A stretch of DNA of 64,000 nt from Bradyrhizobium barranii subsp. barranii. Its GTDB lineage: Bacteria; Pseudomonadota; Alphaproteobacteria; Rhizobiales; Xanthobacteraceae. The notes beneath the pieces were generated by a model that was given only the letters and a program-made list of their open reading frames with translations, did no database searches and had not been told where the DNA came from. The DNA lies in assembly GCF_017565645.3 (NCBI RefSeq), contig NZ_CP086136.1:7857501-7921500 (forward strand), read 5' to 3'. Position numbers and translations under genes: made by a program. Position 1 is the stretch's first letter, and each line of letters starts with the position of its first letter. Shown one piece after another: positions 25,146 through 33,243 of the stretch.

Positions 25146-27158
25146 CTAGAAATTCGGCCCGAGCGCGATCTTCGCCGCGTGCTGCTCCCAAGGCCCAGGA
25201 TTCAAGATGAGCCCAGAGACTTTGCCCGCGGCGTCCCTGACGAAAGCGATCCGGGTACGATCTTCGTCGGCTGCGGTGAATTCGTTGCTTGATGTCGCCA
25301 CGAACGAGGTCGCCTTGCCCTTCTCGAATTCGAGGACCGGCCAGACCCCCGTCGCTCCCGCGACGAGCTTGCCTTCCGCGACGCGAACCTGAAGCCGGAC
25401 CGAATTGACACGGCGGTCGGCTCTCACGACACTGAGGTCGTTCACGCCGTCTTGCCCCTTGTGGACGAGCCTCATCTTGATCGTCGAGTTGGCTGGCCCT
25501 CGCAGCTTGGCCAGGACATCGGCGAGCGCGAGGCCTCTCAGCGGCGCGCCGTCAATTTCAGTGATGAGGTCACCCGCCGTCACACCGGCCTTGGTTGCGG
25601 GGCCGCCGCCAGGGTTCGGCTTGTTGATCCTCAGCCCCTCCTGTTCCATGGCGACGAAATTCCCGATTCCAAGCCATCCGGTCTTGCCATCGGCCAGGCC
25701 CTGCCTGTCACGCGAGCTCACCGTGGCGCCGAAGTCATAGGTCCCGGCATAATCGGCGAGCGCTTCCGGGCTCAGGGTCACCGGCGCAGCCGGCGGGACG
25801 GCGGTCGACTCGGGAATCGTCAATGCGCCATAGACGAGGTGATTGATCCCCGAATACAGCACCGCCTGGCGCGCTTTGCTGCCGGGCGTCGCCTGGACCA
25901 TCTGTACGCCGATCAATTGCTCGGCCGGATCGATCCAGAAATACGTGCTCCAATGTCCAGCCCAGGAAAAGCTTCCAACCGCTCCCGGTATCCAGCTTTG
26001 GACCGGATCGGCGCGGATGGCGAAGCCAAGCCCGAAGGTTGTTCCCGCGCGGGCGCCAACCTCGTCACCTCCGAAGATGGTGACACCCGATGGCAGTGCG
26101 TTCGTCGTCATCTGCTTCACCGCATGCGGGCTGAGCACGCGCACGCCATCGAGCTCGCCGCCATTGAGCAGCATCTGGCAAAAGCGGAGATAGTCGGGCG
26201 CGGTCGATACGAGTCCGCCGTCGCCGGAAAACAACTTTGGCGGCGTCGTGACATCCCAGATCGGCGGCCGTTCCGGCATGGGAAAATCGACCAGCCGATC
26301 GAGCTTCTCCTTCGGTACAAAGAAGCCGGTGTCGACCATATGCAGCGGCCCAAAGATGCGGCTCTCCAGGAACTGATCGAAGGGCTGACCGGACGCCACT
26401 TCAACGACCCGGCTCAGCACTTCGGCGCTCCAGCCATATTCATGGACCTCGCCGGGCTCGTGCGCGAGCGGCAGGCGGGCCAGGCTCGACACGAATTCCG
26501 CCAACGTCGTGTCGCGTCTCCGCACGGCCCTCAAGGCGTAGAGCCCATGGATCGTCCGGATCCCGAAGTCGGCGCTTGCGTCGGCAAGGCCCCGTTCCGG
26601 GTAGGCAAAATCGAGCTCCGGATAGATCAGGCCAGACGTATGGCGCAACAGATCGCGAACCGTCATCGCACGTTTTGCTGGTTTTGGCAGACCGAGCCCG
26701 TACTCCATTTCGCCTGTCGCCGGGTCCGCCTTCTGGAAAGCGACCCGCATGTTCGCAAGCTCCGGCAGATATTGCGAGACGGGCGCGTCGAGGTCGAGCT
26801 TGCCCTCATCCACCAGAATCATGGCGGCGACACTGGCCACCGGCTTGGACATCGAGGCGATCCAGAAGATGGAATTCGTCTTCATCGGGACGGTCTTGGC
26901 GCGGTCCTGAAATCCGATGGCCTGCAAATAGGCGAGCTTGCCGCCCTTCGCGATTGCGACGACCGCGCCGGGCAAAAGGCCGTCCGACGGCGAGAAAGAA
27001 TCGAAGCGCGCCTGATACCACGGCGCGATCCGCGCCAGACGCGCGGCCGAGAATCCCAGGCTTTTTGCATCGCCCGGCGTCGCGAGGTCATCGGCGAACG
27101 CGGTCCCCAACAGGCACAGTCCAACGGGAATCGCCCACATCGATGCGACGAGTCTCAT
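25146..27158 (-). CDS. Secreted beta-lactamase-fold serine hydrolase with PDZ and DUF3471-like C-terminus
   Basis: A 670-residue protein. It has a signal peptide (1-22), then a class C beta-lactamase/DD-peptidase domain (about 35-445) with the SxxK motif SMSK at 102-105, a YGW tyrosine motif at 241, LLRHTSGL and SGDGGLVSTAPDY. Next is a linker, a PDZ-like domain (about 495-575: GGGPATKAGVTAGDLITEIDG) and a DUF3471-like segment (about 585-670) that ends in KIALGPNF. The same eight final residues end the BlaR1-like protein encoded upstream. The start is ATG 27158. It lies 62 nt after the BlaR1-like gene and is probably in one operon. The substrate may be peptidoglycan or an ester; undetermined. 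Confidence 0.86.
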   Translation of the reverse strand: MRLVASMWAIPVGLCLLGTAFADDLATPGDAKSLGFSAARLARIAPWYQARFDSFSPSDGLLPGAVVAIAKGGKLAYLQAIGFQDRAKTVPMKTNSIFWIASMSKPVASVAAMILVDEGKLDLDAPVSQYLPELANMRVAFQKADPATGEMEYGLGLPKPAKRAMTVRDLLRHTSGLIYPELDFAYPERGLADASADFGIRTIHGLYALRAVRRRDTTLAEFVSSLARLPLAHEPGEVHEYGWSAEVLSRVVEVASGQPFDQFLESRIFGPLHMVDTGFFVPKEKLDRLVDFPMPERPPIWDVTTPPKLFSGDGGLVSTAPDYLRFCQMLLNGGELDGVRVLSPHAVKQMTTNALPSGVTIFGGDEVGARAGTTFGLGFAIRADPVQSWIPGAVGSFSWAGHWSTYFWIDPAEQLIGVQMVQATPGSKARQAVLYSGINHLVYGALTIPESTAVPPAAPVTLSPEALADYAGTYDFGATVSSRDRQGLADGKTGWLGIGNFVAMEQEGLRINKPNPGGGPATKAGVTAGDLITEIDGAPLRGLALADVLAKLRGPANSTIKMRLVHKGQDGVNDLSVVRADRRVNSVRLQVRVAEGKLVAGATGVWPVLEFEKGKATSFVATSSNEFTAADEDRTRIAFVRDAAGKVSGLILNPGPWEQHAAKIALGPNF

Positions 27159-27220
27159 TCCGCAGTCTCCGCAGAAGCACAATAAGTCTGAGCAGGCACT
27201 CCTGCGGCAGATGTGAACCG

Positions 27221-29740
27221 CTAGAAATTGGGTCCGAGCGCGATCTTCGTGATCGTGCCGTTCCTGACGCCGATGCGCCATTCCGCCGAGCCGTTGGCGA
27301 ACTGGGCGACATAGATGTCGCTGTCGAGCGCGGTGACGCCACGGAACGAAACCGCGCGCAATGCGCCGAGCCGCGCCAGGATCGCCTGGTCGAACGGAAG
27401 CTGCTGACGCGTGATGTCGGCCACCTCCGACGTCATGCGCTCGTAGTCCGGCTGGCCCTTGCCGACGCCATCGATGTAGCGGCGCAGCATCTCCTCGCCA
27501 TTGGCGATCGGAACGGCGCGGCGCGCCGCGCGCCCCGGCCGCGCGCCGATGTTCGACGCTTCGACATTGTGGAAGCGGGTCTGCCGCCCCGGCAGCAGGA
27601 CCTCGAGGCACCGCCCAGACTTGTCTGCAATCACCCAGGGATTGTTCACGGTGGTCGTGGACGCCCAGGACACGTTGGGCCTGACGGTGCTCTGCATCCT
27701 GCGATTGCCATCGGCGTCGAGATTGAAGACCTGGATGTCGTCGCCCATCTCGTTATAGACCATGATCCTGATCGGCGAAGTGCCGGCGTGGCCACGCACG
27801 CGCGCTTCCTCCGAGCAAGGCACGATACCGCCGAGCTCGTCATTGCCGTCGGGCCGGAAGATCACGTCGCCGGCCTTGCCGTCGGGCTCGATCATCAGGC
27901 GGAATTCGGCCGTGCCGTTCTCGAACTTCGCGCCATAGATGTCATAGCCGCCAGGGCCGACGCCGCGGAAGAAGATCGATTCCACCACGCCGAGCGCCTG
28001 GAAGGCCTCGCGCATTTCATTGAGCTGCCGGTGGACCTTGGCCGCGAGCGGCGCGCTCATGCGATCGTAGTTCGGCGTTCCGGCGCGCAGGTCTTCGATC
28101 CCGCGCAAGATCATCTCCTTGCCGCCCGCGACCGGGACTTGCTCCCTGAACCTGTCAGGAACTTCCGCAAGGCGGCGCGTGAAGTCCGCCTCGACCGCCT
28201 GCGCCACCGCCGCATCGACGCGAGGCGCGAGGCGAGCGCCGAACATCGCGCTCTGCACCAGCACGCGTGCAACCTTCGACTGCTCGTCGCGCAGGAAGAT
28301 CAAGAGATGGTCGCCGCGGAAGGAGAAGGCGTCAGCGCCCTCGGCGAGGACCTGCGTTGCGCCCTGTCCCGTCTCACGCAACCAGAGATCATCGCCGTCA
28401 CGCCGCAGCGTGAGCACGCGGTTCGGCGCGATCCTGTACCAGCCGACATATTGATCGAGCGATGCGGGATCGACGGCCGCGGTCGGCATCTCGGCGACGC
28501 GAACCGCGCGGATATCGCGGCCGTTCATGCGCAGCGTCAGCTCGGAGGAGCGGCGCTCCGCATCGAGCGGGAACGTGATCTCGCCGGACGAGGCCGCGTA
28601 GGCCGCGGTGCCGTCACTGCCAACCGTCAGGCGCAGCCTGCGCTGTCCGGTGAGCTGGCCGTAGAGGTCGTCGCCCTCGCGGAAGATGGCGAACACCGAG
28701 GCAGGACCCATGGCGTAGAAATTGACGAAGGGGCGGTAATGCTGGGCCGGCACCTCGCCGGTATCCGCGGCGACGGGCACGGGATCCGGGGTGCGATAGG
28801 CGATCATGCCGGCGGACACGATCACAGCCGGAATGATCGCGGCTGCGATCCACAGCCGCTTGCGCCAGCCGACCGCGACGGGCATGGCGGCGGCCGCGAT
28901 GATGCGCTCGACGCGTGCGCGCACGGTCGATACCCGCGCCATTGCGAGCTCCACCGGCCGCGGATTTACGCTGGTTGCAACATCGAGCAGGATTTCGGCA
29001 TAGGACCAGCGGTCGTCGATGACTTCGATCGCCTCGGCGTCGCTGATGATCTCGGCGAGCTCGGCAAGGCGCACGAGCTGCCACCACGAGAACGGACTGA
29101 ACCAGAACATTGCACGGTTGAGCGAGGCGAGCAGCAGGACATAGAAATCGCGATTGGCGACGTGCGCGCCCTCATGCGCAAGCACCGCGAGGCGCCTCTT
29201 CGCATCCCAGCCGGAGAACTGCGGCGGCACCAGAATGGTCGAGCCGAACGTGACGGGACCGCCGACCTCGCGGCTGACGCGCACGTCGGCGTCGATCAGC
29301 TGCGGGCCGCTCATCGGCCTTGCCGCGCGTGCCAGACGCCAGGTCAGGCAGAGACCGATGGCCAGCCGCAGCAGCAACGCGCCGGCGACGCCGGCATAGA
29401 CGATGGTGGCGACCAGCCACCAATTGATCGATACAGCAGCTTTTGCCGGCGCCACGACAGCCGCGCCCGGCGGAATCGGCAGCGCCGGTTGCGGGGCCTC
29501 CAGCATCGAGATGTCGGCCGGCAGGAAATCATCCGGCACGGATACCGGCAGAGGCATCCGGGTGATCGTCAGCGTCGGCCAATGCATCACGAAGGGCATC
29601 GCCAGCGATGCCAGCAGCACGACGACCCACGCCGTCATGTGAACGTGCGGATTGCGCACGCGAAACAGGTTGAGACCGAACCAGACGACGCCTCCCAGCA
29701 CGAAGGAGCGTAGCGCCGCCTCAGCCAGAGTTGCGATCAT
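27221..29740 (-). CDS. BlaR1-like M56 metallopeptidase with DUF3471-like repeats and a VHL-like beta domain
   Basis: An 839-residue membrane protein. Residues 1-315 form the BlaR1/MecR1-type part with about four hydrophobic helices and the zinc motif HEGAH at 189-193. The rest lies outside the membrane: two DUF3471-like segments (about 335-415 and 430-500), a repeat at about 541-630 (GGKEMILRGIEDLRAGTPNYDRM then FFRGVGPGGYDIYGAKFENG), a VHL-like beta domain at about 655-722, and a second repeat copy at about 748-839. The usual penicillin-binding sensor domain is absent. The start overlaps the blaI stop (ATGA). By analogy it senses an envelope signal and cleaves BlaI; the signal is unknown. 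Confidence 0.88.
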   Translation of the reverse strand: MIATLAEAALRSFVLGGVVWFGLNLFRVRNPHVHMTAWVVVLLASLAMPFVMHWPTLTITRMPLPVSVPDDFLPADISMLEAPQPALPIPPGAAVVAPAKAAVSINWWLVATIVYAGVAGALLLRLAIGLCLTWRLARAARPMSGPQLIDADVRVSREVGGPVTFGSTILVPPQFSGWDAKRRLAVLAHEGAHVANRDFYVLLLASLNRAMFWFSPFSWWQLVRLAELAEIISDAEAIEVIDDRWSYAEILLDVATSVNPRPVELAMARVSTVRARVERIIAAAAMPVAVGWRKRLWIAAAIIPAVIVSAGMIAYRTPDPVPVAADTGEVPAQHYRPFVNFYAMGPASVFAIFREGDDLYGQLTGQRRLRLTVGSDGTAAYAASSGEITFPLDAERRSSELTLRMNGRDIRAVRVAEMPTAAVDPASLDQYVGWYRIAPNRVLTLRRDGDDLWLRETGQGATQVLAEGADAFSFRGDHLLIFLRDEQSKVARVLVQSAMFGARLAPRVDAAVAQAVEADFTRRLAEVPDRFREQVPVAGGKEMILRGIEDLRAGTPNYDRMSAPLAAKVHRQLNEMREAFQALGVVESIFFRGVGPGGYDIYGAKFENGTAEFRLMIEPDGKAGDVIFRPDGNDELGGIVPCSEEARVRGHAGTSPIRIMVYNEMGDDIQVFNLDADGNRRMQSTVRPNVSWASTTTVNNPWVIADKSGRCLEVLLPGRQTRFHNVEASNIGARPGRAARRAVPIANGEEMLRRYIDGVGKGQPDYERMTSEVADITRQQLPFDQAILARLGALRAVSFRGVTALDSDIYVAQFANGSAEWRIGVRNGTITKIALGPNF

Positions 29741-30129
29741 TCTTTCTTCACTCCCCTCGCCTTCTTCGCCTTGGCCACCTGGTCGGCCAGTGTACGCAGC
29801 TGCTGCTGGTCGAGCATCGCATTGTCCACCATGCCGACGAGGACTTCCTCCATCGAGCCGTTGCAGAACCAGTCGACGATACGCTGCACCGCCTTGGCCG
29901 CGACCCGCGCGCGCTCTTCTGCAGCGTGGTAGACATAGGTGCGTCCGTCCACGGTGTGCCGAGCATAGCCCTTTTCTTCCAGCCGGCGCAGCACCGTGCG
30001 GACGGTCGATTCCTTCAGACGCCGCGACAGCCGCTCGCGCACGACCTCGGCCGTAACGGGACCATGGGCCCAAACCAATTGCATGACCTCGTGCTCGAGG
30101 TCGCCCAGTTCGGGCAAACGATCGTCCAT
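29737..30129 (-). CDS. BlaI/MecI/CopY-family transcriptional repressor
   Basis: A 130-residue winged-helix repressor. ELGDLEHEVMQLVWAHGPVTAEVVRERLSRRLKESTVRTVLRRLEEKGYARH is the typical DNA-binding half; the C-terminal helices give dimerisation and contain the region cleaved in this family. It opens an operon with the BlaR1-like gene (4-nt overlap) and the serine hydrolase. A candidate operator lies 32-51 bases upstream, fitting autoregulation. Confidence 0.93.
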   Translation of the reverse strand: MDDRLPELGDLEHEVMQLVWAHGPVTAEVVRERLSRRLKESTVRTVLRRLEEKGYARHTVDGRTYVYHAAEERARVAAKAVQRIVDWFCNGSMEEVLVGMVDNAMLDQQQLRTLADQVAKAKKARGVKKE

Positions 30130-30158
30130 GGCATTTGACCTTGCGGATTGAGATTTCT

Positions 30159-30180
30159 TGTAACGCTACAGATCGTCGCA
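30159..30180. promoter_or_regulatory. Putative BlaI operator upstream of blaI
   Basis: TGTA-ACGC-TACA at 30159-30170 is a palindrome with the half-sites expected for a BlaI-type repressor. The stretch 30161-30180 matches 17 of 20 bases of the site before the DUF1800 gene. Confidence 0.6.
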
Positions 30181-30231
30181 TATGCGGCCGCGCCGCGCAA
30201 CGGCGATTCCACCTGAAATGGTGTTGCTATG

Positions 30232-30318
30232 CCGTCATGCCCGGGCTTGTCCCGGGCATCCACGTTCTTCGTCCCGCGCGGCAAAGCGTGGATGGCCGGG
30301 ACAAGCCCGGCCATGACG
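30232..30318. repeat. CGTCATGCCCGGGCTTGTCC palindromic repeat
   Basis: Left arm CCGTCATGCCCGGGCTTGTC and right arm GACAAGCCCGGCCATGACG are near-perfect inverted copies, with an inner pair ATCCACG and CGTGGAT. It fills the gap between the malic enzyme stop and the blaI promoter and may act as a terminator or RNA-stability element. The motif is abundant in Bradyrhizobium (family knowledge). Confidence 0.75.
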
Positions 30319-30330
30319 ATGTGGAGGCAG

Positions 30331-31983
30331 TCAGTACTTCGGCTCGTACATCTGGGACTGGATCAGGCCCTTCACGTCGTTGGGTGCGGGTCCGTCGGCG
30401 AGACCGCGCTGGTAGGCGACGTCTGCCACCGCAACGGCGATGCGGGCCGAGACCTCGCGAATGCGAGGGAGCGCCGGATAGAGGCTGCCCTGCGCGAGGT
30501 CCTCCTTGCCGACGCAATCAGCGAGCGTATGGGCGGCCGCCATGAACATCTCGTCCGTCACCAGGCGCGAGCGGCTGGCGATGACGCCGAGGCCGACGCC
30601 GGGGAAGATGTAAGAGTTGTTGCCCTGGCGCGGCACGAAGGTGCGGCCGTTGAGCGTCACCGGATCATAGGGACTGCCGCAGGCGAACAGTGCGCGGCCC
30701 TCGGTATAGCGGTAGGCATCCTCGGCCGAGCATTCCGCCTTCGAGGTCGGGTTGGAGAGCGCGAACACGATCGGCTGCTCGTTGAGCGCGGCCATCGCCT
30801 TGAGCACCTCGGGCGTGAAGGCGCCGCCGACCGCGGCGACACCGATGATCGCCGTCGGCTTCAGCGTCTTGATCGCGGAGAGGAACTCGGCGATCGGCGC
30901 CTGGCCGGCATGGGCATAGCGCAGCTTATGGCCCGAGAGGCCGTCACGGCCGCCGACGACGAGGCCGCGGGAATCCACCAGCCAGTTGCGCCGGAGAGCT
31001 TCCGCCTCGGAAATCCCCTCCGCCATCATGGCGGAGACGACGAGATCGGCGATGCCGGTTGCCGCCTCGCCCGCACCGAGGAACAGGATGCGCTGATCCC
31101 TGAGCTTGCCGCCATTGACGCGCAGCGCCGAGAACAGGCCGGCGAGTGCCACGGCCGCGGTGCCCTGGATGTCGTCGTTGAAGACGCAGGCCTCGTCCCG
31201 ATATTTGTGCAGCAGCTTGAACGCCGAGTGATTGGCGAAATCCTCGAACTGGATCAGCACGCCCGGAAACGTCTTTCGCGCGGCCTGCATGAACTCGTCA
31301 ACGAAGCTATCATAGGCCTCGCCGGTGAGCCGCCGCTCGCGCAAACCGAGATAATAGGGATCGTTCAAGAGCTCTTCGTTGTTGGTGCCGACGTCGAGCA
31401 CGATCGGCAGGCAATGCTCGGGATGCACGCCGGCGCAGGCGGAATAGAGCGAGAGCTTTCCGACCGGGATGCCCATGCCATTGGCGCCGAGATCGCCCAG
31501 CCCGAGGATGCGTTCGCCATCGGTCACGACGATCAGCTTGGCCGGATAGGGCCAGTTCTTCAGGATCTCGGCGATCTGGCCGCGATCGCGCGATGAGATG
31601 AACATACCGCGCGGCCGCTGGAAGATCAGGCCGTATTTCTGGCAGGCGAGCCCGACCGTCGGCGTGTAGATGATCGGCTGGATCTCGTCGATATTGTCGA
31701 CGACGACGCGGAAGAACAGCGCCTCGTTGCGGTCATGCAGCGCATTCAGCGCGACGTATTTTTCAAGGTCCGTCGGCAGCGTGCGCAGATTGGTCAGCAC
31801 GCGCTCGACCTGGGTCTCCATCGTCAGCACGCAAGGCGGCAGCAGGCCGCGCAGGCCGAGCGCGTCGCGCTCCGCTTCCGTGAAGGCGGTGCCCTTGTTG
31901 AGCAAGGGATCGCGCAGCAGCGTCATGCCGTGAGCGGGGTCGGATGATGTCGAATGGGCGCTGACCCGAGCAGGTCTATTCAC
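30331..31983 (-). CDS. NAD-dependent malic enzyme
   Basis: A 550-residue enzyme converting malate to pyruvate and CO2 with NAD reduction. Motifs: IIYTPTVGLACQKYG, the catalytic Tyr region; ILGLGDLGANGMGIPVGKLSLY; FEDFANHSAF and FNDDIQGTA for metal and substrate binding; and the dinucleotide fold FLGAGEAATGIA. Length fits the large (about 560 residues) NAD type, not the phosphotransacetylase fusion type. The GTG 31983 start has GGGGGAA before it; an internal ATG at 31926 lacks such a site. It stands alone. In rhizobia this activity feeds dicarboxylates to pyruvate during symbiosis (general knowledge). Confidence 0.94.
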   Translation of the reverse strand: MNRPARVSAHSTSSDPAHGMTLLRDPLLNKGTAFTEAERDALGLRGLLPPCVLTMETQVERVLTNLRTLPTDLEKYVALNALHDRNEALFFRVVVDNIDEIQPIIYTPTVGLACQKYGLIFQRPRGMFISSRDRGQIAEILKNWPYPAKLIVVTDGERILGLGDLGANGMGIPVGKLSLYSACAGVHPEHCLPIVLDVGTNNEELLNDPYYLGLRERRLTGEAYDSFVDEFMQAARKTFPGVLIQFEDFANHSAFKLLHKYRDEACVFNDDIQGTAAVALAGLFSALRVNGGKLRDQRILFLGAGEAATGIADLVVSAMMAEGISEAEALRRNWLVDSRGLVVGGRDGLSGHKLRYAHAGQAPIAEFLSAIKTLKPTAIIGVAAVGGAFTPEVLKAMAALNEQPIVFALSNPTSKAECSAEDAYRYTEGRALFACGSPYDPVTLNGRTFVPRQGNNSYIFPGVGLGVIASRSRLVTDEMFMAAAHTLADCVGKEDLAQGSLYPALPRIREVSARIAVAVADVAYQRGLADGPAPNDVKGLIQSQMYEPKY

Positions 31984-32145
31984 GAATTCCCCCAGGGAGT
32001 TTCTTATTGAAGGGCAAGCATTGTCGGCCAGTGCTCACCTGAGATCAAGGACGTAGAGACTCAAGGCTCGATTGTGATCTCGCACCGCAGCGAGATTTCG
32101 CGAAAAGCCGGCATTTGCGCGCGAGAAGAGGTCAACGCAGCAGGA

Positions 32146-33144
32146 CTACTCGGGCTTGATGTCGGCGGCCTTCACGATCGGCCACCATTTCTCGGTCTCC
32201 GCCTTCTGGAATGCGCCGAGCGCCGAAGGCGATTGCTGGTCGGCAGGCGGAATCTCCTGCCCCAATTCGGCGAAACGCTGCTTGACAACGGGATCGGCAA
32301 GCACCGCGACGATGGCCGCGTTGAGCTTTGTGACGATCTCCTTCGGCGTGTTCTTCGGTGCCCAGATGCCGTGCCAGTAGGAGATGTAGAGACCGGGCAG
32401 GCCCGCCTCGTCGACGGTCGGGATATCAGGCGCGGACGCGAGCCGCGTCGGCGACGTCACTGCGAACGCCTTGATCGCGCCGTTCTTGTATTGCGGCAGC
32501 GAGTTCGAGGCCTGATCGAACATGATGTCGATCTGGCCTGCGACGAGATCGATCATGGCGGGTCCGGCGCCGCGATAAGGCACGAACTGGAAATCGGTGC
32601 CGGTCTTCTCCTTGAAGAAGACGCCTGCGACGTGCGCGCCCGTGCCGGCACCAGCCGTGCCAGCAGTCGCCTTGCCGGGGCTGGCCTTCAGCCACGCAAT
32701 CATCTCTTTCAGATTGTTGGCCTCGAGCGACTTCCGGCCGACGATCAGCTGCGTTCCCATCGCGATCGTCGCGACCGGCTCGAAATCGGCGATCACATCA
32801 TAGGGCAGCTTGAAGATCGCGCCGTTCAGCACATGCGTGCCCCAATGGCCGATCGTGATCATCGTGCCGTCAGGCGTCGCGCGCGCGACGCGGGCGCCCG
32901 CAATGCTGCCGGAGGCACCGGCCACGTTCTCGACCACGACGGTTGTGTGCAGCTGAGCGGCGATCCGCTCGGACAGGATCCGCGCCAGCGTGTCGGTCGG
33001 GCCGCCCGCCGCGAACGGCACCACGAGGGTGATCGGGCGCGACGGGAACGGCTGGGCGCCCGCCGGTACGGCCCACGCCGCGGATCTGATCAACGCGCAA
33101 ATGACGATCACATGACCGCGTAGTCCGGCCCACAGCCCCTGCAT
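32146..33144 (-). CDS. Tripartite tricarboxylate transporter receptor (Bug family), orphan
   Basis: A 332-residue periplasmic binding protein of the TctC/Bug family: signal peptide to about residue 30, then PSRPITLVVPFAAGGPTDTLARIL, VVVENVAGASGSIAGARVARATPDGTMI, FVPYRGAGPAMIDLVAGQIDIMFD and LPGLYISYWHGIWAPKNTP. No TctA or TctB membrane genes are nearby, as is common for these orphan receptors. The start is ATG 33144 (MQGLWAG), with AAGGGTGG at suitable distance; the GTG 33153 lies too close to it. Its ligand is probably a carboxylate, unspecified. Confidence 0.88.
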   Translation of the reverse strand: MQGLWAGLRGHVIVICALIRSAAWAVPAGAQPFPSRPITLVVPFAAGGPTDTLARILSERIAAQLHTTVVVENVAGASGSIAGARVARATPDGTMITIGHWGTHVLNGAIFKLPYDVIADFEPVATIAMGTQLIVGRKSLEANNLKEMIAWLKASPGKATAGTAGAGTGAHVAGVFFKEKTGTDFQFVPYRGAGPAMIDLVAGQIDIMFDQASNSLPQYKNGAIKAFAVTSPTRLASAPDIPTVDEAGLPGLYISYWHGIWAPKNTPKEIVTKLNAAIVAVLADPVVKQRFAELGQEIPPADQQSPSALGAFQKAETEKWWPIVKAADIKPE

Positions 33145-33243
33145 TCCATCCACCCTTTTTCATCGCCCGCATGTTGTCAGCGGGCTGGGGCCGGAGTGAA
33201 CGCTGCCGGGCGGGCAGAGGCAAGCTGGAAATTATGCCGAGCG

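Noticed and set aside
25146..27611. Longer version of the serine hydrolase starting near 27611
   Set aside because: The extra 151 residues are an out-of-frame reading of the BlaR1-like gene; ATG 27158 begins a proper signal peptide.
26576..29713. Plus-strand frame of over 1000 codons opposite the BlaR1-like and hydrolase genes
   Set aside because: A high-GC antisense shadow spanning two real genes and their gap; no start site and no domain.
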